The notes below the pieces were generated by a model. It was not told the DNA's origin. It worked only from the letters and a program-made list of their open reading frames with translations, and did no database searches. DNA of 64,000 bases from Clostridia bacterium (GTDB lineage: Bacteria > Bacillota > Clostridia > UBA1381 > UBA9506): contig JAFYXI010000045.1 of the NCBI GenBank assembly GCA_017546245.1, forward strand, positions 1 through 64,000. Reading direction: 5' to 3'. The position numbers and the translations under genes were made by a program. Positions 25,032 to 34,619 of this stretch are shown here, one piece after another; position 1 is the first letter of the stretch, and each line of letters opens with the position of its first letter.

Positions 25032-25060
25032 ATATTATCACACTTTTAATGTTTTATCAA
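25032..25060 (-). promoter_or_regulatory. Promoter of the second structured RNA
   Basis: On the minus strand TTGATA (25055-25060) and TAATAT (25032-25037) with a 17-base spacer. The RNA's long pairing arm begins about seven bases downstream. Confidence 0.7.
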
Positions 25061-25097
25061 CAATTTTATAAAATTATAAATAAAACATTATTAAATA

Positions 25098-25126
25098 TTG
25101 TAGGGGAGGGTCTCTGCGCCCTCCCG
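25098..25126 (+). repeat. REP palindrome
   Basis: TTGTAGGGGAGGGTCTC, a short loop and GCCCTCCCG. It is nearly identical to the two copies inside the REP-associated transposase gene (43761-43789 and 43926-43954). Confidence 0.7.
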
Positions 25127-25131
25127 AAAAT

Positions 25132-25251
25132 AAAAAATGCGCCAACCGAAGTCAGCGCACAAAAACGCAAACTCCGTTAGTCGCCAAACTAATTGAATAG
25201 GACAAGAATTAATATTCTATGCCACCCAGCTCGAAATTTGCGTTTTTAACA
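25132..25251 (-). ncRNA. Structured RNA, third copy, 5'-truncated
   Basis: The minus-strand 3' part is almost identical to the RNA at 24818-25026: AACGCAAAT and GGAGTTTGCG close an arm, followed by the same TGCGCTGAC-TTCG-GTTGGCGCA terminator (25138-25159). CTAACGGAG (25172-25180) can pair with CTTCGGTTGG (25142-25151) as an antiterminator with one bulge. A TATAAT-like -10 lies at 25258-25263. The long 5' pairing strand is absent, replaced by the hairpin array to the right. Confidence 0.45.
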
Positions 25252-25278
25252 AATTGTATTATAAAAAGAAATGTTTGT

Positions 25279-25455
25279 AAATGAAGCATTTGCCTTACGG
25301 CAAATATGAAGCGGTGGCTTTGCCACCATGAAGCAAATCCGCAAAGCGGATTTATGAAGCGAAGCGTTCTTAAAATGTTGCGAAGCAACGCTTCATTAGC
25401 GAAGCGACTTCATAGCCGATGGCTGCTTAATGTTCCGCAGGAACGCTTCATTGAA
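25279..25455. repeat. Array of short hairpins separated by ATGAAGC
   Basis: The heptamer TGAAGC or ATGAAGC recurs and separates different small palindromes: ATTTGCCTTACGGCAAAT, GGTGGCTTTGCCACC, AAATCCGCAAAGCGGATTT and a longer GAAGCG...CGCTTC unit, continuing toward the tRNA terminator. The palindromes differ from each other while the separators are alike. No protein is likely to be encoded. Confidence 0.6.
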
Positions 25456-25492
25456 AAGGCGGTAGATTTTTATCAAAATCTACCGCCTTTTC
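25455..25492 (-). terminator. Terminator of tRNA-Glu
   Basis: Perfect 17-bp stem AAAAGGCGGTAGATTTT and its complement with a TATC loop and terminal T's, directly past the 3' end of the tRNA. Confidence 0.8.
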
Positions 25493-25567
25493 TGGTGACC
25501 CGTAGGGGACTCGAACCCCTGTTTTCGCCGTGAGAGGGCGACGTCTTAACCGCTTGACCAACAGGCC
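25493..25567 (-). tRNA. tRNA-Glu (CUC)
   Basis: On the minus strand the gene begins GGCCTGTTGGTCAAGCGG, has the anticodon arm TCGCC-CTCTCAC-GGCGA with anticodon CUC, the T-arm GGGGTTCGAGTCCCC, and an encoded CCA end. All four arms pair. Confidence 0.95.
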
Positions 25568-25674
25568 GTATTCAGTTTTAAAATTAACTTGCTATATAAT
25601 TATAACATAAAAATTATAATTTGCAAGTATTTTTTTAGTTTTTGTCATTATTTTTTGTTTTACAATTATTTTAG

Positions 25675-25703
25675 TAGACATTGCCGAAATTTTCGGATAT
25701 AAT
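25675..25703 (+). promoter_or_regulatory. Promoter of the membrane protein-tagA-era run
   Basis: TAGACA (25675-25680) and TATAAT (25698-25703) with a 17-base spacer. A second TATAAT follows at 25705-25710. Confidence 0.6.
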
Positions 25704-25751
25704 ATATAATGATATAGTATGGGTATTTGATAACGGACGGACGGTGAGCAA

Positions 25752-27242
25752 ATGATAAAAAACAGACCTTATGAAAGCAAAAGCTTTGCATATGCTTTAA
25801 TTTTTTTTGCGGCTGTGCTTACCAAATATTTGCTGTTCGGATTTGAGTATTATCCGATACTTGACGACTTTATACAATACGGTGGCTATCCGCTTTATAA
25901 CGACCCGAGTTATGTTTATTTTAAAATCGGCACAATGGCTGCAAGACCTTTAGCAAGCCTTTTAGACCCAATCTTTTGGGGAGCAATATGGGGCAATATG
26001 CGTTTGGCGTTGATTTTAATAAGCCTGCTTCACTTTTTTGCGGTTTTATTAATCGTAAAAACCTTGGATAAATGCGGATTTAAAATAAGTCCTCTTTTTT
26101 ATATAATAACTTTATTTATCCCCATCGGCACAGAGGGCGCATACTGGCTGTCGGCATCGAGCCGCTTGGTTGTGGGAATGTTTTTTGCGGCACTTTCGCT
26201 TTATTTTTTAGCTGAATATTTTTCTGATAAAAAAAAGCACCTTTTGGTGTTGTTTACCGTTTTTCATATAATATCATACGGATTTTACGAGCCTGTATGC
26301 ATATTTGCCTTTTTGGGTGTGTGCCTTACAGCACTCAATTTCCGCAAAGATTTAAAACAAAAGTGGTGGATTCTTTTAATCCCCGTAATTTCGATGATTC
26401 TGCTAATGATTTATTATGCGTGGGGCGCAAATTTAGGCGCATTGGGCAGCCGCGCGAGCGGATTTTCGTTTGCCGATATTTTTTATAAGCTTAAAGACGC
26501 AACAATTCAGGTTGTAAGATGCTTTACAAAGGGAATTTATAAATCAACCGTAAAAGGATTTTTTGCAGGTCTTTTGGTTGCGGCAAGAGAGGGTATTTCG
26601 GGCGGATTATGGCTTGTGCTTTGCGGACTGGTGGCTGTCTGGCTTTACAAGGCGGCGGCTAAAACCAAAACAGAAAGGGGCAAGCTGCTGTTTTTGGTCG
26701 GCATTATCCTCTTTTCAGCGCCGCTTGCACCTAACGTTGTGGTCGAAACAGTATGGATTCCGTACAGAACGATATTTGTTTCGATTTTCGGTTTTGCACT
26801 TATGGCAGAGCCTGTTTTTACCTTCGTTTTCCGTTCAAAATGGTTGCAGGCAGTTACTTGCTCGCTGGTTTTAATAGTTTTTTTGGTTGCAAATGCCAAT
26901 GAGTATAATACATATAAAAAGGTCAGCGAATTTGATACGGTTACAGCACAAAACATAGCCGAGCAGCTGTCTGATGAGGTTATGCGCGGCGAAAAAAATG
27001 TAGTGGTAATCGTAGAGGGGGCATACGAAATTGCTCAGGTCGATTTATACAAAGACCACGTAAAAAGCGTTATCGAGACAGACTGGTCGCTAACCGGCGC
27101 GGTTCGCGCCGTAACGGGCAATATTAAAATTAAGAAAATTACGCCCGAAAGGTTTGAAACAGCAAAAATAACTGACGAACAGGTTTTATATCTGGGCGCA
27201 GACGGACATATAACAGACATAACAAAAGAATACGTTAAATAA
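25752..27242 (+). CDS. Polytopic membrane protein, GT-C-like, unknown function
   Basis: A 496-residue protein with about 11-12 transmembrane helices in the first 390 residues and a soluble C-terminal domain of about 100 residues. An early acidic pair after the first helix (YYPILDDFIQYG) fits the DD/DE motif in the first loop of GT-C glycosyltransferases, which use lipid-linked sugar donors. I cannot assign a substrate. It is followed 18 bases later by a TagA-type glycosyltransferase, so both may act on a cell-surface glycan. Confidence 0.75.
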   Translation: MIKNRPYESKSFAYALIFFAAVLTKYLLFGFEYYPILDDFIQYGGYPLYNDPSYVYFKIGTMAARPLASLLDPIFWGAIWGNMRLALILISLLHFFAVLLIVKTLDKCGFKISPLFYIITLFIPIGTEGAYWLSASSRLVVGMFFAALSLYFLAEYFSDKKKHLLVLFTVFHIISYGFYEPVCIFAFLGVCLTALNFRKDLKQKWWILLIPVISMILLMIYYAWGANLGALGSRASGFSFADIFYKLKDATIQVVRCFTKGIYKSTVKGFFAGLLVAAREGISGGLWLVLCGLVAVWLYKAAAKTKTERGKLLFLVGIILFSAPLAPNVVVETVWIPYRTIFVSIFGFALMAEPVFTFVFRSKWLQAVTCSLVLIVFLVANANEYNTYKKVSEFDTVTAQNIAEQLSDEVMRGEKNVVVIVEGAYEIAQVDLYKDHVKSVIETDWSLTGAVRAVTGNIKIKKITPERFETAKITDEQVLYLGADGHITDITKEYVK

Positions 27243-27260
27243 AAACAGAGGTGAAAGAAA

Positions 27261-28034
27261 ATGTCAAAAGGAAGAATTGATATTTTAGGTGCGTTGGTAG
27301 ATAAGCTCACAATGAACGAAGCCTTAAACAGACTTAAGGTCTATTTAAAAGAAAGCAAGCCGCACGCGGTTTATACACCAAATTCAGAGATAATAATGCG
27401 TGCATACCGTGACGAAAATTTCAGAAAAGTGTTAAACAGCGCAGATATGGTTGTAGCTGACGGCATAGGTGTTGTGTATGCATCAAGAATATTAAAAGAT
27501 CCTATAAAAGAAAGAGTCGGCGGCTTTGATTTATCAGGACTTTTAATAAAAGAAATATCAGACGGCAGCGCAAGCCTTTACTTCTTTGGCGGAAAGCCGG
27601 GAGTCGCAGAGCAGGCTAAAAAGAAGTTATGTAAAAAATATCCTAAGCTTAACATATGCGGTGTGGCTGACGGATATTTTGATGCCGAAAAAGAAAAAGC
27701 AATCATCGCAGATATAAAAGAGAAAAAGCCTGATATTATATTTGTTTGCTTAGGTGTTCCAAAGCAGGAGGAATGGATTTTTGCTCACAAAAGCGAGCTT
27801 GGGGTAAAGGTTTTAATGGGCATTGGCGGCAGTCTTGATGTTTATGCAGGCATCGTAGAAAGAGCACCCGAAGCATTCCAGAAACTGGGACTTGAATGGT
27901 TTTACAGACTTATAAAAGAACCCTGGAGAATAGGCAGAATGATGGACTTGCCGAAATTCGGCTTTACTGTGCTTTTAAAGGGCAAAAGAGTTGAAAAGCC
28001 TTATGAAAAGCGAAAGGAGAAAACAAATGGCTGA
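27261..28034 (+). CDS. WecG/TagA/CpsF family glycosyltransferase
   Basis: A 257-residue GT26 enzyme. Conserved segments are TPNSEIIMRA, ADGIGVVYASRIL, VGGFDL, LYFFGGKPGVAEQA, the catalytic-region VCLGVPKQEEWI and IGGSLDVYAG, with the basic C-terminal membrane-binding tail. The usual reaction transfers ManNAc or a related sugar to a polyprenyl-linked GlcNAc in teichoic acid or polysaccharide synthesis. Its end overlaps the era start by eight bases. Confidence 0.92.
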   Translation: MSKGRIDILGALVDKLTMNEALNRLKVYLKESKPHAVYTPNSEIIMRAYRDENFRKVLNSADMVVADGIGVVYASRILKDPIKERVGGFDLSGLLIKEISDGSASLYFFGGKPGVAEQAKKKLCKKYPKLNICGVADGYFDAEKEKAIIADIKEKKPDIIFVCLGVPKQEEWIFAHKSELGVKVLMGIGGSLDVYAGIVERAPEAFQKLGLEWFYRLIKEPWRIGRMMDLPKFGFTVLLKGKRVEKPYEKRKEKTNG

Positions 28035-28920
28035 GTTTAAATCGGGTTTTGTCAGCTTAATAGGCAGACCAAACGTAGGAAAATCGACACTTTTAAACCG
28101 AATGGTCGGCGAAAAAATTGCCATAATATCGAACAAGCCTCAGACCACCCGTAACAATGTTTTAGGTATTATGACAGAAGATGATATTCAGATTGTTTTT
28201 ACCGATACACCGGGTATCCACGCACCTGCGACCAAGCTGGGCGAATTTATGGTAAAATCGGCGCAAACCGCAATGCGTGATGTTGATGCCGTACTGTTTT
28301 TGGTTGAGCCGATAGATAACGTAGGCCGCACCGAAGAAAAAATAATTGAAGATTTAAAAAAATCTGATTGCCCCGTAATTTTGGTTATAAATAAAATTGA
28401 TAAAATAAAAAGAGAAGAGCTTTTTTCAATTATCACAAAATATACCGAAAAATTTGATTTTCGTGCGGTTGTTCCTATCTCTGCACAGAAAAAAGACGGC
28501 ATAGACCTGTTGAAAAAAGAGCTTTATGCACTTATCCCCGAAGGTCCGATGTTTTATCCTGAGGATATGGTAACAGACCAGCCCGAAAGACAAATTGTGG
28601 CAGAAACAATACGCGAAAAGATTTTAAGAAATTTAGATAAAGAAGTTCCGCACGGCATTGCCATCGAGATTATGAAGATGAAAGACAAGGGCAAAACCGT
28701 AGAAATAATTGCAAATATCTATTGCGAAAAAATGAGCCATAAGGGTATTTTAATCGGCAAAAACGGCGAAATGATGAAAAAAATAGGCCAGCTTGCGCGT
28801 GAGGATATGGAAAAAATGCTCGACAAAAAAGTATATTTAGAGCTATGGGTTAAGGTAAAAGAAGACTGGCGAAACCGTGACAGCTTAATCCGAAATTTCG
28901 GATACGATATGAACGAATAA
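28027..28920 (+). CDS. era: GTPase Era
   Basis: A 297-residue Era, the GTPase that binds 16S rRNA and helps 30S maturation. G1 is GRPNVGKST, G3 DTPGI, G4 NKID and G5 SAQ; the C-terminal KH domain carries ILIGKNGEMMKKIG. ATG 28027 follows an AAAGGAG site and lies within the end of the tagA-like gene; the 12 codons upstream are not family-like. Confidence 0.96.
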   Translation: MAEFKSGFVSLIGRPNVGKSTLLNRMVGEKIAIISNKPQTTRNNVLGIMTEDDIQIVFTDTPGIHAPATKLGEFMVKSAQTAMRDVDAVLFLVEPIDNVGRTEEKIIEDLKKSDCPVILVINKIDKIKREELFSIITKYTEKFDFRAVVPISAQKKDGIDLLKKELYALIPEGPMFYPEDMVTDQPERQIVAETIREKILRNLDKEVPHGIAIEIMKMKDKGKTVEIIANIYCEKMSHKGILIGKNGEMMKKIGQLAREDMEKMLDKKVYLELWVKVKEDWRNRDSLIRNFGYDMNE

Positions 28921-28997
28921 AAAATTTACCACGTATATTAACGGGTTATTATCTCAAACTAAATTTGTCAGGGAATTTTTGTGAAGGTGGGATAATA

Positions 28998-29159
28998 ATG
29001 AATGATGAATCAGCGTGGGAAAAGTTTTGCAAGACAGGCAATATTAATGAATATTTGTTATATAAAGGGTTGCTCTCTGGCACCGATAATGTAAAGACGG
29101 GCGAAAATATTAACAGCACGTCAACACTTTTAAGAGGAAGCGAAAATGGAACTGATTAA
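28998..29159 (+). CDS. yqzL: YqzL family small protein
   Basis: A 53-residue protein too short to be obvious, but its core WEKFCKTGNINEYLLYKGL matches the YqzL family, which sits between era and recO in Bacillus and relatives. An AAGGTGG site precedes ATG 28998. Its end overlaps the recO start by 14 bases, which supports a real coupled gene. Function unknown. Confidence 0.85.
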   Translation: MNDESAWEKFCKTGNINEYLLYKGLLSGTDNVKTGENINSTSTLLRGSENGTD

Positions 29160-29904
29160 AACAGACGGAGTTGTGCTAAAGCGTACAAATGTGGGTGACA
29201 ACGACGTTATACTAACTGTTTTTACAGACAGGCTGGGTGTTGTGCAGGCATCAGCAAAGGGCGTAAAGAGCTTAAAAAGTCGGCTTGCGGCAGGCTCTGC
29301 CCTGTTTACATACGCAGAATTTGTGCTAAAGCCGGGCAGAAGCATGTACTCTGTAAGCTCGTGCGAGCCAAAAGAGAGCTTTTACAGCTTATCTACCAAC
29401 ATAGAGAGGCTTGCTTTTGCGACATATATAGCCGATTTAACTGCCTATGCTGTGCGAGAAGAAGTGCCTGATGAGCGGCTTTTGTCACTTTTGTTAAACA
29501 CACTTTATCTTTTTGCAAATTCGCAGAGAGATTTAAGAATTATAAAGTGCGTATACGAACTTAAGCTTTTGTCGTATATAGGCTTTGCTCCGGAGTTATC
29601 AGGCTGCGTGCGCTGCGGAGATGTTTCGGATATTGACTATATATCGGCAGCTTCGGGCGGACTTTTGTGTACAAGCTGCAAAACTCCTCAAGACAGAGCA
29701 AAAAAACTGTCAGAGCAATGCTTAATTGCAATGAGATATATAATATACACCGAAGACAAGCGGTCGTTTGCATTTTCTGCCTCGGAAAAGGTGACCGAAG
29801 AGCTTGAAAATCACATAGAAGGCTTTATAAAAGAACACATAGACAAAGATTTTTATTCACTCACCTATTTAAATATGATTTTGGGAAAACCGCAAAAGCG
29901 GTGA
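29146..29904 (+). CDS. recO: DNA repair protein RecO
   Basis: A 252-residue RecO, which anneals single strands and loads RecA with RecR. It has the N-terminal OB fold (TDGVVLKRTNVGDNDVILTVFT) and a zinc site made by CVRCGD and CTSC in the C-terminal half. It starts inside yqzL after an AGAGGAAG site, and a radical SAM gene follows after 13 bases. Confidence 0.94.
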   Translation: MELIKTDGVVLKRTNVGDNDVILTVFTDRLGVVQASAKGVKSLKSRLAAGSALFTYAEFVLKPGRSMYSVSSCEPKESFYSLSTNIERLAFATYIADLTAYAVREEVPDERLLSLLLNTLYLFANSQRDLRIIKCVYELKLLSYIGFAPELSGCVRCGDVSDIDYISAASGGLLCTSCKTPQDRAKKLSEQCLIAMRYIIYTEDKRSFAFSASEKVTEELENHIEGFIKEHIDKDFYSLTYLNMILGKPQKR

Positions 29905-29917
29905 AAGGACGATACTA

Positions 29918-31750
29918 ATGAATTTAGACCGTATTTTAAAACGAGTTCAAAAGCCGACCAGATATATCGGCTCGGAGTATAACAGCGTACATAAGGATAA
30001 AAACGAAGTAGATATCCGCTTTGCGTTTTGTTTTCCTGATGTGTACGAGGTTGGCATGTCGCATCTGGGTATGAAAATTTTATATCACCTTTTAAACGAG
30101 CAAAAGGATATATGCTGCGAGCGTGTGTTTGCTCCCTGGGTTGATATGGAAGAAGAAATGCGAAAAGAGGGTATACCGCTGTTTTCGTTAGAGAGCAAAT
30201 CACCCGTGCGTGAATTTGATTTTGTCGGCTTTACCCTGCAGTACGAAATGAGCTTTTCAAATATTATAAACATGCTCGACTTAGCCGGCATTCCGCTTTT
30301 GTCAGAAGACCGAGGTGAAGATGAGCCGTTTGTGTGCTGCGGCGGACCGTGTGCATATAATCCTGAGCCACTTGCCGATTTTGTTGACTTTTTTATGCTC
30401 GGCGAGGGCGAAGAAATTATGCTTGAGGTTATGCAGGCACACCGTGAGTGGAAAAAGTCAGGCGAACCAAGAAAAGCATTTTTAGAAAGAATATTAAAAA
30501 TAGAGGGTATCTATGTTCCGTGCTTTTATGATGTAAGCTATAACGATGACGGCACAATCAAAGAATTTGAGCCGAATCACAAAGATGCACCGAAGAAAAT
30601 TAAAAAACGCATAATTAAAGATATGGATAATGTTATTTATCCCGATAAATTTATCGTTCCTTTTATGGAGATTGTCCACGACAGAATAATGCTCGAGGTA
30701 TTCAGAGGCTGCATACGCGGATGCCGTTTCTGTCAGGCGGGTATGATTTATCGCCCCGTGCGTGAAAAAACTCCCGAAACGCTGCTAGATTACGCTAAAA
30801 AGCTTATAGATTCAACCGGCTATGAAGAAATGTCAATCTCAAGCCTTTCAACCAGCGACTACACTAAGTTAAAAGAACTCACCGACGGACTTTTAGAGCT
30901 TACTGAGAATAAAAAAATAAGCCTGAGTCTTCCGTCGCTTCGTCTTGACAACTTTTCTATGGAGCTTATGCAAAAGGTACAAAAGGTCAGAAAAAGCGGT
31001 CTTACCTTTGCTCCCGAGGCGGGTACACAAAGACTTCGCGATGTTATAAACAAGGGCATAACAGAAGAAGATTTGCTGCGTGCCGCATCAATTGCCTTTC
31101 TGGGCGGATACGGTGGAGTTAAGCTTTACTTTATGATGGGTCTTCCGACCGAAACCCGAGAAGATTTGGCAGGCATTGCACGTCTTTCAGAAAAGGTGCT
31201 AGAGCAATATTTTGCTGTGCCGAAAGAACAGCGCAATAAAAATCTTAAAATAACAGTAAGCACATCTTCATTTGTTCCAAAGCCTTTTACACCATTTCAA
31301 TGGGTAAGACAAAACGGCGTAAAAGAGTTAGAAGAAAAACAGGTATTTTTAAAGAATGAAATAAAGAGCAAAAAAGTAAGCTATAACTGGCACGATGCAC
31401 AGTTATCCGTTATGGAGGGTGTGTTTGCACGCGGTGACAGACGCCTTTCAAAAGTATTGCTCTGCGCTCAGAAGCTAGGTGCAAAATTTGACGGATGGCA
31501 CGAATATTTTGACTGGAACTTATGGATGCAGGCATTTGCCGATGCAGAAGTTGACCCGTATTTTTATAATCTTCGTGACAGAGAGTATTCAGAAATTCTG
31601 CCTTGGGACCATATAGATGTAGGCGTCAGCAAAGAATTTTTAATTAGCGAAAACGAAAAGGCAAAACGCGGCGAGGTTACACCAAACTGTCGTGAAAAAT
31701 GTAACGGCTGCGGAGTTATTAAAGGCTTTGGAGGTGGTTTGTGTGGTTAA
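29918..31750 (+). CDS. B12-binding radical SAM protein (TIGR03960 type)
   Basis: A 610-residue member of the family annotated as TIGR03960. An N-terminal cobalamin-binding-like region (FPDVYEVGMSHLGMKIL) precedes the radical SAM core with the cluster motif GCIRGCRFCQAG (CxxxCxxC) and the C-terminal CREKCNGCG cysteines. It is nearly always found next to a TIGR03936-type protein, as here (eight-base overlap). The reaction is not established; in clostridia the pair often lies beside ribonuclease G and ribosomal protein genes. Confidence 0.9.
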   Translation: MNLDRILKRVQKPTRYIGSEYNSVHKDKNEVDIRFAFCFPDVYEVGMSHLGMKILYHLLNEQKDICCERVFAPWVDMEEEMRKEGIPLFSLESKSPVREFDFVGFTLQYEMSFSNIINMLDLAGIPLLSEDRGEDEPFVCCGGPCAYNPEPLADFVDFFMLGEGEEIMLEVMQAHREWKKSGEPRKAFLERILKIEGIYVPCFYDVSYNDDGTIKEFEPNHKDAPKKIKKRIIKDMDNVIYPDKFIVPFMEIVHDRIMLEVFRGCIRGCRFCQAGMIYRPVREKTPETLLDYAKKLIDSTGYEEMSISSLSTSDYTKLKELTDGLLELTENKKISLSLPSLRLDNFSMELMQKVQKVRKSGLTFAPEAGTQRLRDVINKGITEEDLLRAASIAFLGGYGGVKLYFMMGLPTETREDLAGIARLSEKVLEQYFAVPKEQRNKNLKITVSTSSFVPKPFTPFQWVRQNGVKELEEKQVFLKNEIKSKKVSYNWHDAQLSVMEGVFARGDRRLSKVLLCAQKLGAKFDGWHEYFDWNLWMQAFADAEVDPYFYNLRDREYSEILPWDHIDVGVSKEFLISENEKAKRGEVTPNCREKCNGCGVIKGFGGGLCG

Positions 31751-32393
31751 ATATCGTCTTGAATTTTCAAAAACGGGCGAAACTAAATTTGTTTCGCATC
31801 TTGATTTGGTAAGACTTTTTTCAAGGGTTTTTAAAAGAGCAGAACTTCCACTGGCTTATTCAGAGGGCTTTAATCCGCACCCTAAAATGTCAATCGGCAT
31901 ACCTCTTTCTGTCGGTGTTACAAGCGAGGCGGAGCTTTTAGATGTTGAGTTTTATAACGAGGTAGAGGCAGAGGACATAAAAGTCCGCTTAAACGAAAAA
32001 ATGCCGATGGGAATTTTAATAAGCAAGGTAAAAAAGCTTGAGCAGGGTGATGCTAAATTATCAACTGTTTCTAAAGCGCAGTATAATGTCAAGCTGTTCG
32101 GCGCAGAGATTACCGAAGAGAAAGTATCTGACTTTATGAAAAAGGCTGCAATCGAAATTGAGAAAAAGACCAAACGCTCGGAAAAGGTAGTCGATATAAA
32201 GCCTGATATATTTGCGCTTTCGTACATATCAGAAGATGAACTTTTTATGGAGCTTGCAACGGGCAGCAACGCAAATTTAAAGCCCGATGTTGTTTTAGAG
32301 GCAATGCAAAAATATATCGACGGTTTTGGCGTAGAGGATTACGCTCTGCACCGCATAAAAATGACCGATGCGACTGACCGCGAGCTTATTTAA
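31743..32393 (+). CDS. Radical SAM-associated protein (TIGR03936/DUF2344)
   Basis: A 216-residue partner of the radical SAM protein upstream. The opening VKYRLEFSKTGETKFVSHLDLVRLF and AYSEGFNPHPKMSIGIPLSVGV are diagnostic. I chose the GTG at 31743 because GGAGGTGG lies just upstream and the family usually begins at this point; the frame is open further left only because it overlaps the previous gene. Role unknown. Confidence 0.9.
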   Translation: MVKYRLEFSKTGETKFVSHLDLVRLFSRVFKRAELPLAYSEGFNPHPKMSIGIPLSVGVTSEAELLDVEFYNEVEAEDIKVRLNEKMPMGILISKVKKLEQGDAKLSTVSKAQYNVKLFGAEITEEKVSDFMKKAAIEIEKKTKRSEKVVDIKPDIFALSYISEDELFMELATGSNANLKPDVVLEAMQKYIDGFGVEDYALHRIKMTDATDRELI

Positions 32394-32410
32394 TTTGTCT
32401 AATATTTATA

Positions 32411-32439
32411 TTGCCAAAACTGTTATTTACAGTTATAAT
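32411..32439 (+). promoter_or_regulatory. glnN promoter with palindromic operator candidate
   Basis: TTGCCA and TATAAT with a 17-base spacer. The spacer holds the perfect inverted repeat AACTGT-TATTT-ACAGTT (32419-32435), placed as a repressor site would be. Confidence 0.65.
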
Positions 32440-32483
32440 AAAAATGGAGAAAACTGAGCCTTGAATACGGAAGGATGAAATAT

Positions 32484-34619
32484 ATGTCAACAGAAAACAA
32501 AAGCTATAACACCTTAGATTTGAGAGAGGTTTTTGGCTGTCACGTTTTTAACGACAGCGTTATGAAAGAACGTCTGCCGAAAGAAATCTACGGGGCGTTA
32601 CATAAGACAATAGAAGAAGGCACAAGATTAGAGACGGAGGTAGCTGCTGTTGTTGCCGACAGCATGAAAGAATGGGCAATTGAGCACGGTGCAACACACT
32701 ACACACACTGGTTTCAGCCGTTAAACGGCTTTACTGCAGAAAAGCACGATTCCTTTTTAAATGTTCCGCTGGGGGCTGATAAGGCAATCGCAGAATTTTC
32801 TGCAAAAGAGCTTATAAAAGGCGAGCCTGATGCATCAAGCTTTCCGTCGGGCGGACTTCGTGCAACCTTCGAGGCGCGCGGCTACACCGCGTGGGACTGC
32901 ACATCTCCTGCCTTTTTAAAGCAGGACTCAAGCGGTCTTACACTTTGCATACCTACTGCGTTTTGCTCATATAACGGCGAAGCGTTAGATAAAAAAACAC
33001 CGCTTTTGCGCTCTGTTGAGGCAATATCAAAGCAGGCGGTTCGTATTTTGCGCTTGTTCGGCGATACCGAATCAAACCGCGTAACCATAACCTGCGGTCC
33101 TGAACAGGAATATTTTTTGGTCGATAAGGAAATGTTTAAGAAAAGACCCGACTTGGTATTTACAGGCCGCACACTTTTCGGCTGCAAGCCACCTAAAACA
33201 CAGGAAATGGATGACCACTATTTCGGAACATTAAAAGAGCGTGTTGCGGCATTTATGAAAGAGCTTGATTATGAGCTGTGGAAGGTCGGCGTTATGGCAA
33301 AAACAAAGCATAACGAGGCAGCACCTGCACAGCACGAGCTTGCGCCTATTTTCGGAACGGTAAATATTGCAACTGACCACAATCAGCTTACAATGGAGCT
33401 GATGAAAAAAATTGCTGACCGCCACGGAATGTCGTGCCTGCTGCACGAAAAACCCTTTGCCGGAATAAACGGAAGCGGAAAGCACAACAACTGGTCTATA
33501 AACACTCCGTCAGGGCAGAATCTGTTTAACCCGGGTAAAACTCCGCGCGAAAATGCACAGTTTTTAGTATTTTTGTGCGCAGTTATAAAGGCGATTGACG
33601 AAAATGCCGAATTAATCCGTGCATCTGCGGCAAACGCAGGTAACGACTATCGTTTGGGTGCGCTTGAAGCACCGCCGGCTATTATTTCAATCTTTTTGGG
33701 TGATGAGCTTAACGAGGTATTGGACGAGGTTGAAAAGGGAATAAAACGCGATGTGAATTTTGGCGGAAAGCTCGATTTTGGTGTGCCTACACTTCCGGCA
33801 TTCCAGACCGATAAAACCGACCGCAACAGAACATCTCCGTTTGCCTTTACCGGTAACAAATTTGAGTTTCGAATGGTTCCTTCGTCTGCCTCTGTTGCAG
33901 GTCCTAACACCGTTTTAAATACCGTTGTTGCCGAGGCTCTTCGCGAAATTGCCGACGAGCTTGAAAAAGCAGATGACTTTAAAGCTGCACTTGGTGATGT
34001 TTTAAGCAGAATCGTAAAAGAGCATAAAAGAGTTATCTTTGACGGTAACGGCTACGGCGAAGAATGGGTAAAAGAAGCAGCCCGAAGAGGTCTTCCGAAT
34101 ATCAATAACTCTGTTGATTCTTACCGTGCGTTTATTTACGATAAATCAATAGAAATTTTTGAAAAACACCATGTTTATACTCGTACAGAGCTTGAATCAC
34201 GTTACGAGATAAAAATGGATAAATATATAAAAATAAACACTATCGAGGCACACACAATGCTCGAGATGTGTCACAAACAGATTATTCCTGCTTGTATGCG
34301 TTACAGCAGCGTCGTTGCCGAAACTCTGACAAACCTAAAGGCAACAGGTCTGCCGCTTGATACGCAGATTAACGAAGAGATTCTCTTAGAGGTTACCTCG
34401 AACTTAGCTAAGCTTAACCGCAGCGTTAAAAAGTTAGAAAAAGCGGTTTTAAAATCAGAAAGCTTAGAGGGCAACTTTGTAGCTCAGGCAGAATTTGTGC
34501 GTGACAGCGTTGTAACAGCAATGTCAGATGTCAGAAAATATGCTGATGCACTCGAGATGTGCGTTGACAAAGAGCATTGGCCTATTCCGACATACAGCGA
34601 CCTTATTTATAGTGTTTAA
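32484..34619 (+). CDS. glnN: Glutamine synthetase type III
   Basis: A 711-residue GSIII, which makes glutamine from glutamate, ammonia and ATP. It carries the type III N-terminal extension ([18 protein letters not shown]), the [10 protein letters not shown] and [12 protein letters not shown] active-site motifs, [10 protein letters not shown], and the [16 protein letters not shown] region. ATG 32484 fits an AAGGA site nine bases upstream; ATG 32475 is too close. GSIII is common in gut Bacteroidetes and Ruminococcus-like clostridia. Confidence 0.95.
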   Translation: MSTENKSYNTLDLREVFGCHVFNDSVMKERLPKEIYGALHKTIEEGTRLETEVAAVVADSMKEWAIEHGATHYTHWFQPLNGFTAEKHDSFLNVPLGADKAIAEFSAKELIKGEPDASSFPSGGLRATFEARGYTAWDCTSPAFLKQDSSGLTLCIPTAFCSYNGEALDKKTPLLRSVEAISKQAVRILRLFGDTESNRVTITCGPEQEYFLVDKEMFKKRPDLVFTGRTLFGCKPPKTQEMDDHYFGTLKERVAAFMKELDYELWKVGVMAKTKHNEAAPAQHELAPIFGTVNIATDHNQLTMELMKKIADRHGMSCLLHEKPFAGINGSGKHNNWSINTPSGQNLFNPGKTPRENAQFLVFLCAVIKAIDENAELIRASAANAGNDYRLGALEAPPAIISIFLGDELNEVLDEVEKGIKRDVNFGGKLDFGVPTLPAFQTDKTDRNRTSPFAFTGNKFEFRMVPSSASVAGPNTVLNTVVAEALREIADELEKADDFKAALGDVLSRIVKEHKRVIFDGNGYGEEWVKEAARRGLPNINNSVDSYRAFIYDKSIEIFEKHHVYTRTELESRYEIKMDKYIKINTIEAHTMLEMCHKQIIPACMRYSSVVAETLTNLKATGLPLDTQINEEILLEVTSNLAKLNRSVKKLEKAVLKSESLEGNFVAQAEFVRDSVVTAMSDVRKYADALEMCVDKEHWPIPTYSDLIYSV

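Noticed and set aside
25279-25455. CRISPR array
   Set aside because: The repeats are only about seven bases and the variable parts are palindromic and of unequal length; no cas genes are present.
25306-25533. 75-residue open frame in the hairpin array
   Set aside because: It consists of translated palindromes and runs into the tRNA gene.
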